DNA of 8,486 nucleotides, from the NCBI GenBank assembly GCA_016839635.1, contig JAEOTV010000051.1, positions 1 to 8,486 of the forward strand. The letters run 5' to 3'. This DNA comes from Promethearchaeota archaeon (GTDB lineage Archaea > Asgardarchaeota > Lokiarchaeia > Sigynarchaeales > SOKP01). The notes under the pieces are model-generated. The model worked only from the letters and a program-made list of their open reading frames with translations. It was not told the origin of the DNA and ran no database searches. The position numbers and the translations under genes are program-made. Below, piece after piece: positions 5,671 through 8,486 of this stretch. Numbering within the stretch: the first letter of the stretch is position 1; the number at the start of each line of letters is the position of its first letter.

Positions 5671-6612
5671 TCACATTATTTCTTTACTTAAAATACTAAT
5701 TGGGGCTTCCATAACAGGACTTTCTACTATTACAACCATTTTTTTGACTCCTAAATTTTCAACTTCTTGTATTTTTTCTTGAATATCTCTAATATTACCC
5801 ATGAATTGATACTTCATATTGGATTTAAAGATTCCTTTCTCTTTTCGAATTCTTTCAAGCGTTTCTTGACTATCTAGTATTGTTATATTTGTATAAATCG
5901 AGATCTCGAACTCCGTAGGATCTCGATGGTATTTCTTTAATTTTTCATTAATCGTAGAAATACTTTCTCTGAATTTTTTTTGATCTCGAGGGACAATATA
6001 TGCAAGATTTACTCCATCTGCTTCTCTACACGCAATATCGATCATTCTCTTACCGTTATTAGTTCCTACAACAATCTGCGGGTAAGGTTTCTGAACTGAT
6101 TTCGGAAAATTCATATGTTTCTCTAGTTTCCAAAATTTTCCTTCAAAGTTAGTCTCATCTTCCGTAAATATCTTCTTATAAATAATAAGTGATTCTTCTA
6201 TCTCATCAACTCTTCTTTTTGCTGAGTGAAATGGATAACCATATGCCTCGTATTCACCTCTAAACCACCCCGCCCCTAACCACAGTAAAATCCGACCATT
6301 AGAAATATGATCTAAACTCAATATTACTTTTGCTAAATAAGCGGGATTACGAAAAGAATTACACATAACAATATGACCTAGTTTTATCCTGTGTGTTTCC
6401 GTCGCTAAAGCAGCCAATAGTGTGTTAGATTCTAAAAAAGGCTTTTTTTTCCTTTTTATATCTCCGAAACGAAAGAAATGATCAGTTACATGGACAGATT
6501 CAAAGCCTAATCTTTCAACTTTTACTGTTAAGTCTCTAATTTCAGAATATGTATGATTTGATGGATCTCTTACCACATACCCAAATCTCATAGTCTTAAA
6601 AAAAAACCTCAT
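5671..6612 (-). CDS. LLM-class (F420-dependent type) oxidoreductase
   Basis: The protein has 313 residues, a usual length for a single TIM-barrel luciferase-like enzyme. Typical segments appear in order: MRFGYVV (8-14, strand 1), VTDHFFRFG (42-50), TLLAALATETHRIKLG (64-79), the NPAYLAKVILSLDHISNGR helix/turn (89-107), GAGWFRGEYEAYGYPF (113-128), PYPQIVVGTNNGKRM (176-190) and READGVNLA (196-204). The GxGWxxxEYxAxGxPF and VGTNNGKRM segments are characteristic of the F420-dependent LLM branch, but FMN use cannot be excluded from sequence. It would oxidise or reduce a small organic molecule in the cytoplasm. The ATG at 6612 lies about 30 bp from a TATA-like AAATATTT. The in-frame ATG at 6591 is a serious alternative, because most relatives begin at the MRFG strand. 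The gene is divergent from the cyclase-family hydrolase with 87 bp between the starts. Confidence 0.9.
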   Translation of the reverse strand: MRFFFKTMRFGYVVRDPSNHTYSEIRDLTVKVERLGFESVHVTDHFFRFGDIKRKKKPFLESNTLLAALATETHRIKLGHIVMCNSFRNPAYLAKVILSLDHISNGRILLWLGAGWFRGEYEAYGYPFHSAKRRVDEIEESLIIYKKIFTEDETNFEGKFWKLEKHMNFPKSVQKPYPQIVVGTNNGKRMIDIACREADGVNLAYIVPRDQKKFRESISTINEKLKKYHRDPTEFEISIYTNITILDSQETLERIRKEKGIFKSNMKYQFMGNIRDIQEKIQEVENLGVKKMVVIVESPVMEAPISILSKEIM

Positions 6613-6660
6613 AATATTAAGTCTTTCCTTTTTCTTCGAAATATTTCACCTTAACTTCAA

Positions 6661-6693
6661 AAATTATGTTTAAATGAGAACAAAACATAATTT
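6661..6693. promoter_or_regulatory. Perfect 11-bp inverted repeat over the cyclase promoter
   Basis: AAATTATGTTT (6661-6671) and AAACATAATTT (6683-6693) are exact inverted copies separated by 11 bp. A TATA-like TTTAAAT (6669-6675) begins inside the left arm, centred about 28 bp before the ATG at 6700. That fits a leaderless promoter, and no Shine-Dalgarno is present. A protein bound to the dyad would block TBP/TFB, so the element looks like an operator for the cyclase gene and perhaps for the divergent oxidoreductase. Confidence 0.5.
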
Positions 6694-6699
6694 AATATT

Positions 6700-7503
6700 A
6701 TGAAGTTTGTAGATCTTTCAATTCCAATTATAAATACGGATGAGATGCTCTTCGATATCCCAAAAACTCAACCAAAAATCACATATTTTGACCATGAAGT
6801 GGGTGGAAAAGAAATGAGTGGTTTGTTCATGAAACTTGATCCTGAACAACACTTACCTAATGGAAAAGGATGGGCGACAGAAACAATAAATTTGAATACT
6901 CATAGTGGAACACATATGGATGCCCCTTGGCATTTTGCTCCTATACAGGATAAAGAAATTGGAGAAAAGAATGCAATGACGATTGACGAATTCCCCTTGG
7001 AATGGGGAATAGGTCCTCTTATTGTTTTGGATTGTACTGAATTTGAAGATGGTCATGTAATGGACGTTGAGGATATTAAGAATAAATTAAAGGATATTAA
7101 TCATAAATTGCGAGGCGGAGATATTTTATGTATCTATACAAACGCGTCTAAATATGCAGGAACTAAAGAATATACAAGCCGAGGAGCAGGAGTAGGAAGA
7201 GATGCAACCTTACTTATCATTAGACAAGGAGTCCATGTTGTAGGAACGGACGCTTGGAGTTGGGATGCCCCATTTGTATTCACCTCGAATAAATGGAAAA
7301 AAACAATAAAAGCTAAAGAACCAAATCCATCCATTATTTGGGAAGGTCATTTTGCCGGTATTCAATTAGGATATTTTCAAATGGAGAAACTCGCAAATTT
7401 AGATAAGGTTCCTCCTGTAGGTGCCACAATTTATTGCTTTCCAATAAAAATTGCTCGAGCCAGCGCGGGATGGGTTCGCGCGGTAGCAACGATTCCAGAG
7501 TGA
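6700..7503 (+). CDS. Cyclase-family metallohydrolase (kynurenine formamidase-like)
   Basis: The 267-residue protein belongs to the cyclase family (PF04199), which includes kynurenine formamidase and isatin hydrolase. The metal-binding signature HSGTHMDAPWHF lies at 68-79 and supplies H68, H72, D74 and H78 around a divalent metal. Further family features are the RGAGVGRDATLLI segment, VVGTDAWSWDAPF (the deep-pocket loop) and a C-terminal FPIKIARASAGWVRAVA strand/turn. Members hydrolyse amide or lactam bonds in small, often cyclic, molecules; the longer form with SWDAPF occurs in bacteria and archaea with mostly unknown substrates. It is a soluble cytoplasmic enzyme. The start ATG has a TATA box at leaderless distance. 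The shared, dyad-containing promoter region with the LLM oxidoreductase suggests joint action on one substrate; that is inferred. Confidence 0.9.
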   Translation: MKFVDLSIPIINTDEMLFDIPKTQPKITYFDHEVGGKEMSGLFMKLDPEQHLPNGKGWATETINLNTHSGTHMDAPWHFAPIQDKEIGEKNAMTIDEFPLEWGIGPLIVLDCTEFEDGHVMDVEDIKNKLKDINHKLRGGDILCIYTNASKYAGTKEYTSRGAGVGRDATLLIIRQGVHVVGTDAWSWDAPFVFTSNKWKKTIKAKEPNPSIIWEGHFAGIQLGYFQMEKLANLDKVPPVGATIYCFPIKIARASAGWVRAVATIPE

Positions 7504-7517
7504 AAATAATATACTAG

Positions 7518-7539
7518 CTTTTGCATTTTTTTCCAAAAG
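7518..7539 (+). terminator. T7-containing hairpin after the cyclase gene
   Basis: CTTTTG (7518-7523) and CAAAAG (7534-7539) can pair around a loop that contains seven consecutive thymines (7526-7532), starting 23 bases after the stop codon. The U-tract alone is a plausible archaeal termination signal. Confidence 0.45.
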
Positions 7540-7556
7540 ATAAAAGAAAGATTGTT

Positions 7557-7587
7557 AAAAAAACTATAAGATAGTCTTGATTTTTTT
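7557..7587. terminator. Small hairpin between A7 and T7, possible terminator for both strands
   Basis: A7 (7557-7563) overlaps the start of an ACTAT-AAG-ATAGT hairpin (7563-7575), and T7 follows at 7581-7587. On either strand this reads as a short stem followed by, or just ahead of, a U-run. It sits between the convergent cyclase and DUF5680 genes, where a shared terminator is expected. The stem is weak. Confidence 0.4.
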
Positions 7588-7596
7588 CACCAATGA

Positions 7597-8052
7597 TTAT
7601 TTTTTACTGATTTTGCCGCCATGATAATGTAATTTGTATACTTCCTCCCCCTTGAAGAAGATTTTTTCAATACCACTGAAACTTTCAACATTTCCTTCAC
7701 TCTTATCAACATATTCAAAATTTCCTTCTATATAGTTACGCGGTCCACGATAGGGTCTATCCTTTCTAACTAATCCCATCGCTTTTTGTAAAAACTTATA
7801 GACTTCAATTGCTGGAATTTGATATTCCATTACTCCTCCGTAATAGTTCATTCCCCAGATAAACTCTCCATTATCAAAAACAACTTCTTCACCAATGAAA
7901 GGATTGAATCCATAATATCTATCACGGTATTGAAAGTTTCCCTCTGAATATTCTAGCTCTTTACACCCATCCTGAAGAATTCTTTCACCGCGTTCGCCAA
8001 TACTTGCATAAGTTTTAGTTTTAGCCTTAACAAGAAAATTACTCAATTCCAT
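7597..8052 (-). CDS. DUF5680 domain protein
   Basis: The 151 residues are essentially one DUF5680 domain. An N-terminal FLVKAKTKTYAS motif (6-17) is followed by two related blocks, about 35-75 and 107-148. Both follow the pattern EGNF-x-Y-x-D-x3-G-x3-F-x-G-x-E, then F-x2-GE and Y-x-GG, so the domain looks like an internal duplication joined by a helix (81-96) and a KDRPYRGPR linker. In bacteria this domain is often joined to an XRE-type helix-turn-helix; here it stands alone. No enzymatic activity is established for the family, and I see no catalytic signature. The ATG at 8052 has no Shine-Dalgarno but has a well-placed TATA box, suggesting a leaderless message. It is a soluble, cytoplasmic protein of unknown role. 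Confidence 0.8.
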   Translation of the reverse strand: MELSNFLVKAKTKTYASIGERGERILQDGCKELEYSEGNFQYRDRYYGFNPFIGEEVVFDNGEFIWGMNYYGGVMEYQIPAIEVYKFLQKAMGLVRKDRPYRGPRNYIEGNFEYVDKSEGNVESFSGIEKIFFKGEEVYKLHYHGGKISKK

Positions 8053-8174
8053 ACATAACTTAAAATTTCGATTTATATAAATTTTACAAAATGCCGTACC
8101 TCAATATGATAACGATCTCTGGGTAATGATGAGATATAATAAATAATACACAATTCCTAAACGAGAATGATAGA
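8053..8174. other. Intergenic spacer upstream of DUF5680
   Basis: This 122-bp spacer carries the DUF5680 promoter near 8071-8090. The rest shows no coding frame, no clear terminator for the upstream gene and no strong inverted repeat. Confidence 0.5.
8071..8084 (-). promoter_or_regulatory. TATA box of the DUF5680 gene (leaderless)
   Basis: On the minus strand AAATTTATATAAAT follows a GTAAAA BRE-like run and is centred about 25 bp before the ATG at 8052. Transcription would start at the initiation codon. This is among the cleanest archaeal promoter matches in the window. Confidence 0.55.
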
Positions 8175-8486
8175 CTAATTTCTTGTGTGAATTGAATTAT
8201 TTATCTCTTGTATAAAATGAAAATTACAAATGTCATCTCCTAAACCCATAAATTTTTTCCTTTCAATTTCTATTTTTGGGTTGAATTCGTTAATAATTAC
8301 ATTATAAATAGGAATACACATCTCCTTACAGATTAAAGGGATTTTGGATTGCTGTTCGGGATTTCTATCCATTATTGATGTATAGGGGCATTCAGTTATA
8401 TCAATGATCGCTTCTGTTTCAGAAATTCGATTAAGCTGATATTTCCATTTTTCTATTGACCATCGAAAGGTAAGCAACTCAATTAA
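8175..8486 (-). CDS. C-terminal part of ATC-hydrolase-like protein, cut by right edge
   Basis: The frame stays open to the right edge, so the real start lies outside; a TTG at 8477 is in frame but has no support as a start. About 103 C-terminal residues are visible. They contain an ECPY segment, an ICKEMC pair about 20 residues later, an intervening helix, and a final GLGDDICNFHFIQE. A late GD-x2-C-x-F strand preceded by paired cysteines resembles the C-terminal half of the L-2-amino-thiazoline-4-carboxylic acid hydrolase family (PF14196), which is widespread in anaerobes and archaea and mostly of unknown substrate. A V4R-type small-molecule-binding domain also ends in a similar motif and is the main alternative. 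With only part of the protein the assignment is moderate. The gene is co-directional with DUF5680, 122 bp upstream of it. Confidence 0.55.
   Translation of the reverse strand, partial: LIELLTFRWSIEKWKYQLNRISETEAIIDITECPYTSIMDRNPEQQSKIPLICKEMCIPIYNVIINEFNPKIEIERKKFMGLGDDICNFHFIQEINNSIHTRN

Noticed and set aside
5324..5674. 116-residue minus-strand open frame
   Set aside because: It is antisense to the 5157-5654 gene and overlaps the end of the oxidoreductase; the Ser/Phe-rich composition is typical of an antisense shadow.
6853..7334. Two minus-strand open frames of 66-67 residues
   Set aside because: Both are antisense to the cyclase-family gene, which has clear catalytic motifs on the plus strand.
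8121..8174. ATGATGA at 8126-8132 as a box C of a C/D guide RNA
   Set aside because: No CTGA box D is found within a plausible distance downstream and no terminal stem is visible.
1..8486. Mobile element, CRISPR array, toxin-antitoxin or phage-defence system
   Set aside because: No transposase, integrase, Cas, nuclease or toxin motif, no regularly spaced repeats and no tRNA-edge attachment sites are seen.

Overview
The window looks like a chromosomal stretch of an archaeon, most probably an Asgard (Promethearchaeota) lineage. What I see: very AT-rich DNA; short, mostly single-gene transcription units; BRE/TATA-like boxes at the spacing expected for leaderless or short-leader archaeal transcripts; U-rich 3' ends; several small proteins with Cys-based metal-binding motifs; a LLM-fold oxidoreductase of the F420-dependent type; and an MglA/Ras-like small GTPase. 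MglA-type GTPases and small zinc-ribbon proteins are abundant in Asgard genomes, but the lineage call is inference because no ribosomal marker is present. I see no rRNA, tRNA, CRISPR array, insertion sequence, phage gene or attachment site.

Layout. 1-314 (-): 5' part of an MglA-like GTPase cut by the window edge. 547-1056 (+): protein with a C-terminal zinc ribbon. 1177-2103 (+): MarR-type regulator fused to a GNAT acetyltransferase, preceded by dyad-symmetric repeats that look like autoregulatory operators. 2120-2608 (-): second zinc-ribbon protein, apparently a distant paralogue of the first, with a TTG start and a good Shine-Dalgarno. 2849-4006 (+): M28-family metallopeptidase with two transmembrane hairpins inserted in its catalytic domain. 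4089-4550 (+): CpXC-like zinc protein with a proline/lysine-rich tail. 4558-4950 (-): NTF2-like/lumazine-binding-like protein. 5157-5654 (+): unrecognised protein with two Cys/His clusters. 5671-6612 (-) and 6700-7503 (+): divergent pair, a LLM-class oxidoreductase and a cyclase-family (kynurenine-formamidase-like) metallohydrolase, sharing an 87-bp intergenic region that holds a perfect 11-bp inverted repeat. 7597-8052 (-): stand-alone DUF5680 protein built from an internal duplication. 8175-8486 (-): C-terminal part of a probable L-2-amino-thiazoline-4-carboxylate hydrolase-like protein, running off the right edge.

How it fits together. Genes alternate in strand and sit as convergent or divergent pairs, so there is little operon structure. 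The only pair with a plausible metabolic link is the divergent oxidoreductase/hydrolase, which could oxidise and then hydrolyse a cyclic or amide substrate; the substrate cannot be told from sequence. The MarR-GNAT protein is the only recognisable transcription factor. I found no obvious multi-gene novel system. The most interesting signals are the dyads placed over candidate promoters (MarR-GNAT, M28 peptidase, cyclase/LLM), the membrane topology of the M28 enzyme, and the cysteine-rich orphan at 5157-5654.
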